Of a stretch of 64,000 bases of DNA, positions 1 through 7,888 are shown piece by piece. Location: contig NZ_JAGTXB010000006.1 in the NCBI RefSeq assembly GCF_018224885.1, forward strand, positions 372,001 to 436,000, given 5' to 3'. This DNA comes from Chitinophaga hostae (GTDB lineage: Bacteria > Bacteroidota > Bacteroidia > Chitinophagales > Chitinophagaceae). The notes under the pieces are model-generated. The model was not told the DNA's origin. It saw nothing but the letters and a program-made list of their open reading frames with translations, and did not search any database. The translations under genes and the position numbers were made by a program. The number at the start of each line of letters is the position of its first letter. The stretch's first letter is position 1.

Positions 1-306
1 GGAGGCTCTATTCGTATTTTCCAGCGCGATCTGCAGCAGAAAATGTTTGCAGCCCTGGGAATGAGTAAAGAAGAGGCAGAACACAAATTTGGTTTCCTGC
101 TGGGAGCATTTGAATATGGTGCTCCCCCGCATGGAGGTATCGCATTAGGATTTGACCGCTTGTGCTCGCTATTAGGCGGCAGTGAAAGTATCCGTGATTT
201 TATCGCGTTCCCAAAAAATAATTCAGGGCGTGATGTCATGCTGGATGCTCCGAGTGAGATCAGCCAGGTGCAGCTTAACGAATTGAAAATCAGTTTAGTA
301 AAGTAG
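1..306 (+). CDS. aspS: Aspartate--tRNA ligase, C-terminal end (partial)
   Basis: This is the last 101 residues of a class II aminoacyl-tRNA synthetase; the reading frame is open from base 1, so the gene starts upstream of the window. The enzyme charges tRNA(Asp) with aspartate in the cytoplasm. Class II motif 3 is visible as [10 protein letters not shown], whose arginine contacts ATP, preceded by the [12 protein letters not shown] stretch typical of AspS. The following [10 protein letters not shown] and the ending around DAPSEIS are also AspS-like (bacterial enzymes usually end near this motif). The gene ends with TAG at 304-306. The alternative AsnS is unlikely because AsnS does not carry the IAFPK...G.D.M..AP ending. 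Confidence 0.95.
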   Translation, partial: GGSIRIFQRDLQQKMFAALGMSKEEAEHKFGFLLGAFEYGAPPHGGIALGFDRLCSLLGGSESIRDFIAFPKNNSGRDVMLDAPSEISQVQLNELKISLVK

Positions 307-313
307 TCAGCAG

Positions 314-356
314 TCGCTGCATTTTATAAAAGCCAGGCGCTAATGGCTAACAGCTG
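314..356. repeat. Partial copy of the dispersed heptad/AAATGCAGCGA repeat
   Basis: TCGCTGCATTTT (314-325) is the reverse complement of the AAAATGCAGCGA core seen at 41452 and 48555. It is followed at 339-356 by GCTAATGGCTAACAGCTG, the heptad-like units shared with other intergenic regions of this window. This looks like a degraded or half copy of that element, directly after the aspS stop codon. Confidence 0.55.
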
Positions 357-403
357 CGGTTGTTGGTATCATTTTTGCAAATAGCAGGGCTTTTGCAGGT
401 AAA

Positions 404-444
404 AATCCCCTTTGGTATGGTAAATCGCCGCATCAAAGGGGATT
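404..444. terminator. Inverted repeat in the aspS downstream region, possible terminator
   Basis: AATCCCCTTTG (404-414) and CAAAGGGGATT (434-444) form an 11-bp perfect stem with a 19-nt loop. There is no clean T-run after it, so it is a weak terminator candidate. The rest of 307-574 is AT-rich leader DNA in which I see no gene. Confidence 0.35.
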
Positions 445-574
445 GGCACTATTATAAGGTACAATATTTTTAACAAGCGTTTAACGGGATAGATAAGAAA
501 AAGAGAAGAGACGTATTATTTAAATTTTTAAAGTAATATTGCGGTGTGATCATCGTTGATATGTGAGGTAAGAA

Positions 575-1198
575 ATGATGCTGAAAACACAGAGAAAACT
601 ATCACCTGATACAAAAAATACTACCATGAGAATTTCAACATTCTTTAAGAGGACAGTATGGTTATGTGCGGTGTTATTATTGCTAATGCTCAGCAATGTT
701 GGGTTTGCACAACAATCCACAAACAGTTATTTGAAGAAGTTTAAACCGGTATCTGTAGAACTCATGCAGGAAACGGGTATTCCTGCAAGTGTTATTCTCG
801 GAATAGCCATGCTGGAATCCGGCACCGGAACCAGCAGAAATGCGAAAGTGCTGCACAACCACTTTGGTATTGTTGGTAAGAATAACATGTCGCAGATCAA
901 ACCAGGACACAGGTCTGTGTACAAACAATATGTAACTGACATGGCCTCCTATGAGCATTTTGTGGAGCTGCTTGCCAGGAAAAAATGGTTCGGTGAAATG
1001 AAAGGCAATCCTGAATTTGCGGTATGGCTCAAAAAAATGAACCATAGCGGTTATTCGTCCGCCGGCCACGAATGGATCAGAAGAGTGACAAATATTATTA
1101 ACCGCTATAAATTGTATAAGCTGGACGCAAGCATGGATAGCGTGGCCACGGATTCCAAACAATGGTTGACCGTAGGCATGCCGGCAGGCGATCAGTGA
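575..1198 (+). CDS. Secreted glucosaminidase-domain protein (putative peptidoglycan hydrolase)
   Basis: A 207-residue protein of the glucosaminidase family (PF01832, the FlgJ C-terminal/autolysin type), which cleaves the glycan backbone of peptidoglycan in the envelope. The family core is seen as GIPASVILGIAMLESGTGTS, with E81 at the catalytic glutamate position, then NHFGIVG and later YEHFVELL and GYSS. A hydrophobic signal segment lies at residues 27-45, ending AFAQ-like (GFAQQ). Two starts are possible: 575 (used here, preceded by GAGGTAAG) or ATG 626, which would place a KR-containing n-region directly before the hydrophobic core. The next gene (SGNH protein) starts 21 bp downstream, so the two are probably co-transcribed. 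The same context suggests a role in remodelling the glycan that the neighbouring acetylation genes modify. Confidence 0.8.
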   Translation: MMLKTQRKLSPDTKNTTMRISTFFKRTVWLCAVLLLLMLSNVGFAQQSTNSYLKKFKPVSVELMQETGIPASVILGIAMLESGTGTSRNAKVLHNHFGIVGKNNMSQIKPGHRSVYKQYVTDMASYEHFVELLARKKWFGEMKGNPEFAVWLKKMNHSGYSSAGHEWIRRVTNIINRYKLYKLDASMDSVATDSKQWLTVGMPAGDQ

Positions 1199-1219
1199 TG
1201 TGCTAACTGATGATTAACT

Positions 1220-2626
1220 ATGTCCGGCAAAAATAAGTCTGCCTATCCGTTCTATATCGTTTTAGGAACATTAGTATGCCTGTTGGGGCTTTCACAGCTT
1301 AACTACAGCTTTTCATATAAAGACTTTCAATTCCGGAAAGTGGACATGTTATCAGAACTGAGAACAACTTCTCCTTCCCCGGACAACCAAAAGCTTACTG
1401 CTGCCGGCAACGACAGCAGTAAGCTTTCTGGTTTAGACAGCAATGGTATTGCTGCCAACCCGCATGTACCGAACCCGGATCATACCCATGATTTTATGTC
1501 GTACGCCGGCATCATGGAATATGCCTCTCCGGTACCCGGTGATACCGTTGTGGGAATGAGACATTTCCTCACCGCCCTGCAGGAACTGAAGGCAGGGAAG
1601 CGTCGTAAAGTACGTATCGCTTACTTCGGTGACTCTATGATTGAAGGCGATCTGATCACCGGCGATCTGCGCGACAGCCTGCAGCGCTTCTTTGGCGGCG
1701 CCGGAGTAGGCTTTGTGCCGGTTACCTCCGTGGTGGCTTCTTTCAGAACCACCATCACCCATACCTTTTCTACAGACTGGAAAGATTATCATTATAAAAA
1801 TTCACCCCCCTCCAATATTACACTCGGTTTGTCAGGGCATACCTTTTATCCGGGGGGCGGCAGCTGGGTGAAATATTCCCCGGTGAAAAAGCCATTGCTC
1901 GACAAATTCCAGGAAATATCCCTGTTGTACGGGCCTGCCTCCGAAGGCACCGTAACTATTAACGATAAAGCCTATACGCTTTCCGGTAATGCTCCGGTAA
2001 ACAGGCTGGATCTGCAGCAGGATACAGCTCAGCCTTCCCTCATGCTCCGCTATTCCGGGAGCGCGCAACCTTTTTATGGTGTTTGCTTCGAAAACGGGAA
2101 TGGTATTTATGTAGACAACTACTCGTTCAGAGGTATCAGCGGTGTGGAACTGGGCCACTTGTCGGCCGATATGATACGCCGCATGCAACAGGAGCGTCCT
2201 TACGACCTCGTGGTAATGCACTATGGCGCCAATGTACTGTTCCGCCCTGAGCTAACAGACTACAGCTGGTACGAACGGCCTATGAAAAAGGTAATGGACT
2301 CGCTGCGGCAGGATCTGCCCGGAACGTCTTTCCTGATTGTAGGTACCGCCGATAAATCTTACAGAAAAGCCGACAAATATATTACCGCACCCGGCGTAGA
2401 AGCCCTGCTGAAAGTTCAGCACGATCTGGCTGCCGGTCATGGTACCGCCTATTGGAATCTCTTTGCTGCTATGGGTGGCGAAGGCTCCATGGTAAAGTGG
2501 GTAGAGGGAGATACGGTGATGGCCAACAAGGATTACACACACTTTAACAGAACGGGAGCAGCCAAAGTAGGGGCGCTGCTTTATAAAGCTATTATGAATG
2601 AATACAGGCTGGCACAACAACCTTAG
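1220..2626 (+). CDS. SGNH/GDSL hydrolase-like envelope protein, first of two
   Basis: A 468-residue protein with an N-terminal membrane anchor or signal (residues about 9-28, FYIVLGTLVCLLGLSQL) and an SGNH-hydrolase fold behind a linker. The nucleophile block reads AYFGDSMIEGD (D138, S139); a VVMHYGANV block fits block III, with the usual N-containing turn; and DYTHF (D438, H441) supplies the DxxH catalytic pair. Such proteins pair with MBOAT membrane acyltransferases (AlgJ/AlgX with AlgI, PatB with PatA) and transfer or remove O-acetyl groups from polysaccharide or peptidoglycan. The MBOAT gene is two genes downstream. The ATG at 1220 leaves only 21 bp after the glucosaminidase gene, and the 3' end overlaps the next gene by 29 bp. 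The exact acceptor cannot be read from the sequence. Confidence 0.72.
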   Translation: MSGKNKSAYPFYIVLGTLVCLLGLSQLNYSFSYKDFQFRKVDMLSELRTTSPSPDNQKLTAAGNDSSKLSGLDSNGIAANPHVPNPDHTHDFMSYAGIMEYASPVPGDTVVGMRHFLTALQELKAGKRRKVRIAYFGDSMIEGDLITGDLRDSLQRFFGGAGVGFVPVTSVVASFRTTITHTFSTDWKDYHYKNSPPSNITLGLSGHTFYPGGGSWVKYSPVKKPLLDKFQEISLLYGPASEGTVTINDKAYTLSGNAPVNRLDLQQDTAQPSLMLRYSGSAQPFYGVCFENGNGIYVDNYSFRGISGVELGHLSADMIRRMQQERPYDLVVMHYGANVLFRPELTDYSWYERPMKKVMDSLRQDLPGTSFLIVGTADKSYRKADKYITAPGVEALLKVQHDLAAGHGTAYWNLFAAMGGEGSMVKWVEGDTVMANKDYTHFNRTGAAKVGALLYKAIMNEYRLAQQP

Positions 2627-3878
2627 TAAAAGATGGGTGGCAGTGCTATCATTGTTACTCGCCGGTATTACAACTTATGCACAACAGGTAAACGTCAACA
2701 ACATTCAGCAGGACACTGCGCTATACAATGTTTTTCATTCCCTTTCTGCGGCAGACAGTAATGTAATATCCATTCTTCACCTGGGAGATTCCCATGTGCA
2801 GGCGGGCTATTTCCCACTGGCTACAGCTTCGCTGCTGCAGCAACAGTTTGGATATGCCGGCAGGGGATATATTTTCCCCTATAACCTGGCCGGTACCAAC
2901 GGTCCGGAAGATTTCAAATGGAACAGTTCCGTAAGATGGTCATCCGAAAGAGTCGTTGACCGTAATAAATCGGATGTTCTTGGTCCCGGCGCTATTGCTA
3001 TTACCTCTTCCAACGAGGCGCCCACATTGTCGTTTGCCGCTAAACCGGATGGTAGCATGGACGACAATTTCCGTAAGGTGCAATTACTCTATGATGCAGG
3101 CAATACCAATAACACGGTAGTATCCCCGGAAGCTACAGTAACGGTAACGCCGGCGCCTTTCCCTGGTACGTCCACACTAAGCATGGCTACGCTCGACTTC
3201 TTACAAACCTCGCAGTCATTCCAGGTAAGATGGGAAGGCACCGGCAACGGTCCATTCCACTTCTACGGCGCGGTGATGACCAACAGTCGTAATGGCGTAT
3301 TATACCACAGCGTGGGTATCAACGGGGCCATGTATCAGCACTACAATGAAATCAGCAATATTCTCCTGGCGCAGATGGCAGTGTTGAAACCACAACTGGT
3401 GATCATCTCCCTGGGTACAAACGAAGCCTATGGCCGCCTGGACCCACTCGCCTTCAGAGACGAAATAGATAAAGCTGTTACCCTCATCCGGGAACAGAAT
3501 CCTGCCGTAAATATCCTGTTAACAACTCCGCCGGATTGTATGCGCGCAGTTAAAAAAGGTGTCAGGAAAAAGATAGGTAAGAAAAAATACAGGATGGTAT
3601 ATCATACCGCTTACTATCCTAATCCGTATATCTCCATGGTTACACAACAGATCATGGGATATGCCAGACAGCACGGCATTGCCTGCTGGAATTTTAATGC
3701 AGTGAATAAAGCGCAGAAGGGTAGATTTGGAGGAGCATGGGCGCCGGATCATATTCATTTCAATGTGAAAGGATACCAGTTGCAGGGAGAGTTACTCTAC
3801 GAAGCAATGCAACAGTCTTACGCACATTATTTACAGCAAACAAAGAAAAATCCAGTTATACCCAATGATCAACGTTAA
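2598..3878 (+). CDS. SGNH/GDSL hydrolase-like envelope protein, second of two
   Basis: A 426-residue SGNH-family protein with a signal peptide (hydrophobic residues about 13-27, cleavage after YAQ). Block I is ILHLGDSHVQAG (D64, S65, H66), block III is IISLGTNEAYG with the GTNE motif typical of AlgX/PatB-like acetyltransferases and esterases, and block V is APDHIHFN (D384, H387). It is therefore a complete-looking Ser-Asp-His site, better conserved than in the preceding paralogue. Its start overlaps the previous gene by 29 bp in another frame and its end overlaps the MBOAT gene by 14 bp, which implies translational coupling. A role as periplasmic O-acetyltransferase partner of the MBOAT is inferred from this context; an esterase is the alternative. 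Confidence 0.75.
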   Translation: MNTGWHNNLSKRWVAVLSLLLAGITTYAQQVNVNNIQQDTALYNVFHSLSAADSNVISILHLGDSHVQAGYFPLATASLLQQQFGYAGRGYIFPYNLAGTNGPEDFKWNSSVRWSSERVVDRNKSDVLGPGAIAITSSNEAPTLSFAAKPDGSMDDNFRKVQLLYDAGNTNNTVVSPEATVTVTPAPFPGTSTLSMATLDFLQTSQSFQVRWEGTGNGPFHFYGAVMTNSRNGVLYHSVGINGAMYQHYNEISNILLAQMAVLKPQLVIISLGTNEAYGRLDPLAFRDEIDKAVTLIREQNPAVNILLTTPPDCMRAVKKGVRKKIGKKKYRMVYHTAYYPNPYISMVTQQIMGYARQHGIACWNFNAVNKAQKGRFGGAWAPDHIHFNVKGYQLQGELLYEAMQQSYAHYLQQTKKNPVIPNDQR

Positions 3879-5349
3879 TGAGCTGCTTTCAGAGCTGTTG
3901 TATGATGAGAAAAATCCAGTCCTCTTTAACAGTGGCTTTTTTTTCTATTTCTTTGCTTTGTTTATGTTTTGCTATCTGCTGGCCAGCAGAAGTAAAGCTG
4001 CCAGGGTATGGATCTATACCGTGTTTTCGCTGTATTTCTTTTATAAGGCCTGCGGCTACTATGTAGGACTGGTGATACTTTCCGCCATTGTGGACTTTAA
4101 CCTGTCCCGGTGGATTCATGAGAGCCAGGATAAACGAACAAAAAAATCACTGCTGATAATAAGTATCCTGCTGAATATAGGGCTGCTGTTTTACTTCAAG
4201 TATACCAACTTCTTTATCGGGATCATCAATGACTTCACTGCGGGGCATATTCATCCGCTAAGCCTCATACTGCCCATAGGGATTTCGTTTTATACCTTCG
4301 AAAACCTCAGCTATACCATAGATGTGTACCGGGGGGAAATTAAACCCGTGAGCAATTTCATGGACTATCTTTTCTTCCTCTCGTTCTTTCCGAAACTGAT
4401 GATGGGACCGATTGTCCGTGCCGCCGATTTTATACCGCAGATCTCACAACCCTATCGCCTCAGTTCCGAGGACATTGGGAAAGGCATGTATCTCATCATA
4501 GCAGGGTTGTTCAAGAAAATCATCATATCAGATTTCATTTACCAGAATTTTGTTCAATACATCTTTGATGATCCCAGCAAGCATACCGGCCTGGAGTGCC
4601 TCATTGGTGTGTACGGTTATGCGCTGGTGATCTATTGCGATTTCTCGGGTTATTCCGACATGGCATTGGGCATTGCGCGGTGGACCGGTTTCAAAATTCC
4701 GCCAAACTTCGATTCTCCCTACCAGAGCTCCTCTATCACTGAGTTTTGGCGCCGCTGGCATATTTCTTTGTCCAGCTGGCTGAGAGATTATCTCTACATT
4801 CCCCTGGGCGGCAACCGCAAAGGACGAGTGCGTCAATATATTAACCTGGCACTGACCATGCTGATTGGTGGCTTCTGGCATGGCGCCAGCTGGAACTTTA
4901 TCTTCTGGGGAGCTATGCACGGTGGTGCATTGGCGATTGACAAAGTGCGTATCGACTGGCTAAAGAAAAGTAAAACAGTGATCACAGGAGCCAAGGCTAC
5001 CATCTTTAAAATACTTGGTATACTGATCACTTTCCATTTTGTATGTTTCTGCTGGGTGTTCTTCAAGGCTTCCACCTTCCATGATGCATGGTCGCTGATA
5101 CACCAGGTGGTATATGACTTCCAGCCGGAAATAGCCATGGAATTGTACAGTGGTTACACCGCTGTATTCTGGGTGATGATCATGGGTTTTGTGTTGCACT
5201 TCCTCCCCTCCAAAGCGGAATTTTCCATGGAAAGGATGCTCGGACGCTTACCTGTGGCAGGAAGCGTAGCCATAATGGTGGCGTTTATGTGGTTGCTGGT
5301 ACAGGTAAAAAGTACCCAGCCTATGATTCCGATCTATTTCCAGTTTTAA
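3865..5349 (+). CDS. MBOAT family membrane O-acyltransferase (AlgI/PatA-like)
   Basis: A 494-residue polytopic membrane protein of the MBOAT family (PF03062). These proteins move acetyl groups from a cytoplasmic donor across the inner membrane for O-acetylation of alginate (AlgI), peptidoglycan (PatA) or other glycans. Visible signatures are the PIGISFYTFENLSYTIDVYRGE block, FWRRWHISLSSWLRDYLYIPLGGNRKG with H299, and GGFWHGASW with H339 as the expected invariant histidine. The length agrees with AlgI-type proteins. It overlaps the second SGNH gene by 14 bp and is the last gene of the cluster, converging on an AraC gene whose stop codon lies only 2 bp away. The substrate is not determined by the sequence. 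Confidence 0.9.
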   Translation: MINVNELLSELLYDEKNPVLFNSGFFFYFFALFMFCYLLASRSKAARVWIYTVFSLYFFYKACGYYVGLVILSAIVDFNLSRWIHESQDKRTKKSLLIISILLNIGLLFYFKYTNFFIGIINDFTAGHIHPLSLILPIGISFYTFENLSYTIDVYRGEIKPVSNFMDYLFFLSFFPKLMMGPIVRAADFIPQISQPYRLSSEDIGKGMYLIIAGLFKKIIISDFIYQNFVQYIFDDPSKHTGLECLIGVYGYALVIYCDFSGYSDMALGIARWTGFKIPPNFDSPYQSSSITEFWRRWHISLSSWLRDYLYIPLGGNRKGRVRQYINLALTMLIGGFWHGASWNFIFWGAMHGGALAIDKVRIDWLKKSKTVITGAKATIFKILGILITFHFVCFCWVFFKASTFHDAWSLIHQVVYDFQPEIAMELYSGYTAVFWVMIMGFVLHFLPSKAEFSMERMLGRLPVAGSVAIMVAFMWLLVQVKSTQPMIPIYFQF

Positions 5350-5351
5350 TC

Positions 5352-6272
5352 TTATCGTTTTTGCCAGGGGATAAAGATCTCGCATTCATTTTCACCGGTC
5401 AGCGAGATAAAGAAGTGGTTACCGCTCATTTTAAAATGACCTGCGCGGCAACTGCTGTTAATAAATTCGTACATCGGCAATCCTGCAGCTACAAAGCTCA
5501 TAGGGACCGGCAATTTCTTATAGTACCCGCCGGGAACGTTTTTGGTAAAGAGGCCGAAGGCGTCCTGGAAAGCAAGGCGGATCTGCAGATGCGCTATATC
5601 ATATACTTTTAACACAGGTACCATAATCCCCACATACATCATCATTTTTGCATAATTGGTCACCGGCACTACGTCCAGCGTACCGGTAATGATCATGGCG
5701 CCGGGCAGCAACATGGATGCTTTGATGGCATGCAGTTGTTGCTGGTAAATACTCATATATTCCACCATACTTCTCACCGGATCATTGTTGCGGGGAAGAA
5801 TATTGTAATACAGTACATAATCCGGCAACCGCATTTCTTCTGTTCTGTCCGGTGAAAAAATGAGCCTTTGCGGATCGTCGTGCGGCGTGGTAGCTATTTT
5901 GGTGCGTGCCAGCGTGTGTTCTTCATTGGGCAGATACAGCCTGTCGCGGAAGCTGACAGGGGCTTCATTGTATAACTCACGGAATGCCTTAGTAAAGCTG
6001 GAATGCGTATAGCCGCACATTTCGCTGATCTGTCCTATACTGAAGTCACTATGACGAAGGTAACCGGCGCCGGCTTCCAGTCTTCGTCTTTTCGTAAAGT
6101 GAATATAGGATTCCCCGTATATCTCCACAAACTTGTGTGAAAAGTTGTCAACGGATTCGCTGATCATCGCGGCAACAGTACGGAGGTCGCGTTCTCCGTG
6201 AGGGTCGTTATGGGATAATGAAATGGCTAGTTGTATCTTTTTCTCCCAATGGTTAATTGTTGATGTTTTCAT
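5352..6272 (-). CDS. AraC-type regulator with N-terminal HTH and GyrI-like C-terminal domain
   Basis: A 306-residue regulator. Residues about 15-110 form an AraC/XylS double helix-turn-helix, with the second-helix signature FSIGQISEMCGYTHSSFTKAF and the preceding RRRLEAGAGYLRHSD. The C-terminal 170 residues resemble the GyrI-like/SOUL effector-binding domain that follows the HTH in Rob-type regulators, ending in a characteristic E-x-x-IPW. It is transcribed divergently from the porin gene at 6437, the likely target, and converges on the MBOAT gene. The domain order (DNA-binding first, ligand-binding second) fits a small-molecule or drug sensor; the ligand is unknown. Confidence 0.8.
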   Translation of the reverse strand: MKTSTINHWEKKIQLAISLSHNDPHGERDLRTVAAMISESVDNFSHKFVEIYGESYIHFTKRRRLEAGAGYLRHSDFSIGQISEMCGYTHSSFTKAFRELYNEAPVSFRDRLYLPNEEHTLARTKIATTPHDDPQRLIFSPDRTEEMRLPDYVLYYNILPRNNDPVRSMVEYMSIYQQQLHAIKASMLLPGAMIITGTLDVVPVTNYAKMMMYVGIMVPVLKVYDIAHLQIRLAFQDAFGLFTKNVPGGYYKKLPVPMSFVAAGLPMYEFINSSCRAGHFKMSGNHFFISLTGENECEIFIPWQKR

Positions 6273-6408
6273 GGAGGCATAATTTGGAAGCTGATTCTAA
6301 TCTAATCAATATGACAGGCAGAATCTCCCCAATGACCGGAACAGGGTTGGATTAACAAGCCGTTAACCAATCATAAAAACAGGGTGTATGAAATAATTGT
6401 TAATATTC

Positions 6409-6416
6409 TACTTTTG
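6409..6416 (+). promoter_or_regulatory. Putative -7 box of the porin promoter
   Basis: TACTTTTG matches the Bacteroidota sigma-ABfr -7 consensus TAnnTTTG and lies 20 bp before the porin start codon. I see no exact TTTG at -33. The 164-bp region between the AraC gene and the porin is the natural place for the regulator's operator, but no clear dyad stands out. Confidence 0.5.
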
Positions 6417-6436
6417 CGCAATAATTCGACTGACTG

Positions 6437-7765
6437 ATGCGCATTGCGAGAATATTCCCGATAGTAGTTTTGATGTTGTGCTCTACAATAACTGTTCGTG
6501 CACAGTTCCTGATGGATATGATTGACACCACCTCCGAGCTGGGGAAGGGGATGATATCCTTGTATCAGAAATACGATGCCCTGCGTTTCAGCGGTTATAT
6601 CCAGCCTCAGTTCCAGGCGGCCCAGTCAAAGGGAGCGGGAAGTTATGCCGGCGGCGATTTCGGAGCTGCGGTTAATAACCGTTTTACGCTTCGCCGGGGT
6701 CGTATCCGGGTGGATTATGAGCGTTTCAACAAACATGATATGCCGGTAATACAGTTTGCATTTCAGTTTGATGGTTCAGAGCGGGGCGTATTTATCCGTG
6801 ATTTCTATGGTCGTTTCTTTGAAAACAGGTTTAATGTTTTATCGTTTGTAGGGGGGATGTTTGCCCGTCCTTTTGGATATGAGGTCAACCTGTCGTCTGC
6901 CGACCGGGAAACGCCGGAAAGGGGACGTATGTCGCAGATACTGATGAAAACGGAGCGCGACCTTGGAGCGATGGTGACTTTTGAGCCAAGACGGAAAGAT
7001 CATCCCCTGCGTTTCCTGAGAATAGATGCCGGCGCCTTTAACGGGCAGGGACTTACTGCCACTACAGACTTCGACAGTCATAAAGATTTTATAGGCCGCA
7101 TAGCGGTGAAACCCCGGAAGATCAAGGGAACAAAAGCCATGTTGTCCGGCGGAGTTTCAGTATTGTATGGCGGTATGGAACAGTTTACCAACTATATCAA
7201 CACCATGGGCACCATAAACGGTAAGCCCGGTTACCTGGTGGATTCATCGGCATCCAATGCCGGTAAAATTGCCCCCCGGCACTATTATGGCGCTGATATA
7301 CAACTGAAAATTCCGAATGGCCCCGGTAAAGGCAGTACGCAGTTCCGGGCAGAGTATATCCGCGGACAGCAAAGCTCCACCGCCCTTACCTCCGAAACAC
7401 CCGGTATTATCCCGGTAACGCCTCAGGGCAAACTACAACCATTGTATATCCGCAATTTTGATGGCGCCTACCTGTATTTTATCCAGAACCTGGGCAGCGA
7501 TAAGCACCAGGCAGTGGTAAAATACGACTGGTATGACCCCAATAAAAAAGTAAGCGGAAAAGAAATTGGCGTACCCGGAGCAGGGCTTACTGCTGCGGAT
7601 ATACGTTATAATACGCTGGGCATTGGCTACCTCTATTACGCCAATGAGCACCTGAAGTTTATGGTTTACTACGACTGGGTTACCAATGAAAGTACGGAAC
7701 TGGAAGGGTATAAGGAAGACCTGAAAGATAATGTACTGACGTGCAGGATGCAGTATCGGTTTTAG
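6437..7765 (+). CDS. Outer-membrane porin, phosphate-selective O/P type (Porin_O_P family)
   Basis: A 442-residue beta-barrel protein with a signal peptide (cleavage after VRAQ, near residue 22). The stretch LRFSGYIQPQFQ, the RRGRIRVDYE block, alternating aromatic strands and the terminal aromatic residue (CRMQYRF) fit the Porin_O_P family (PF07396), which forms diffusion channels in the outer membrane, classically for phosphate or polyphosphate. It stands alone behind its own promoter and is divergent from an AraC/GyrI-like regulator, then faces the PhoR/PhoB-like pair tail to tail. That context suggests, without proving, regulated nutrient uptake. Substrate specificity cannot be read from the sequence. 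Confidence 0.82.
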   Translation: MRIARIFPIVVLMLCSTITVRAQFLMDMIDTTSELGKGMISLYQKYDALRFSGYIQPQFQAAQSKGAGSYAGGDFGAAVNNRFTLRRGRIRVDYERFNKHDMPVIQFAFQFDGSERGVFIRDFYGRFFENRFNVLSFVGGMFARPFGYEVNLSSADRETPERGRMSQILMKTERDLGAMVTFEPRRKDHPLRFLRIDAGAFNGQGLTATTDFDSHKDFIGRIAVKPRKIKGTKAMLSGGVSVLYGGMEQFTNYINTMGTINGKPGYLVDSSASNAGKIAPRHYYGADIQLKIPNGPGKGSTQFRAEYIRGQQSSTALTSETPGIIPVTPQGKLQPLYIRNFDGAYLYFIQNLGSDKHQAVVKYDWYDPNKKVSGKEIGVPGAGLTAADIRYNTLGIGYLYYANEHLKFMVYYDWVTNESTELEGYKEDLKDNVLTCRMQYRF

Positions 7766-7766
7766 G

Positions 7767-7888
7767 AAGCAAAAAGCAGAAGGTAAAAGCAAAAAGCCAT
7801 CGAAGCGAATAATCAGAGAAAATGGATTAACATCCGCTCTGATCATTCGCTTCGATGGCTTTTTGCTTTTACCTTCTGCTTTTTGCTT
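7767..7888. terminator. Long inverted repeat between convergent genes (bidirectional terminator)
   Basis: A left arm at 7767-7818 and a right arm at 7837-7888 are reverse complements over 52 bp with one mismatch; the loop is 18 nt. The arms contain A-rich heptad-like units (CAAAAAGC) and run from one base after the porin stop codon into the stop codon of the histidine kinase gene. The position fits a bidirectional terminator, but the stem is far longer than a normal intrinsic terminator. Confidence 0.6.

Noticed and set aside
683..1162. A 159-residue frame on the minus strand opposite the glucosaminidase gene.
   Set aside because: The plus-strand frame has a signal peptide and a complete glucosaminidase core; the antisense frame has no recognisable features.
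5289..5612. A 107-residue plus-strand frame across the end of the MBOAT gene and the AraC gene.
   Set aside because: It overlaps two well-supported genes and resembles neither family.
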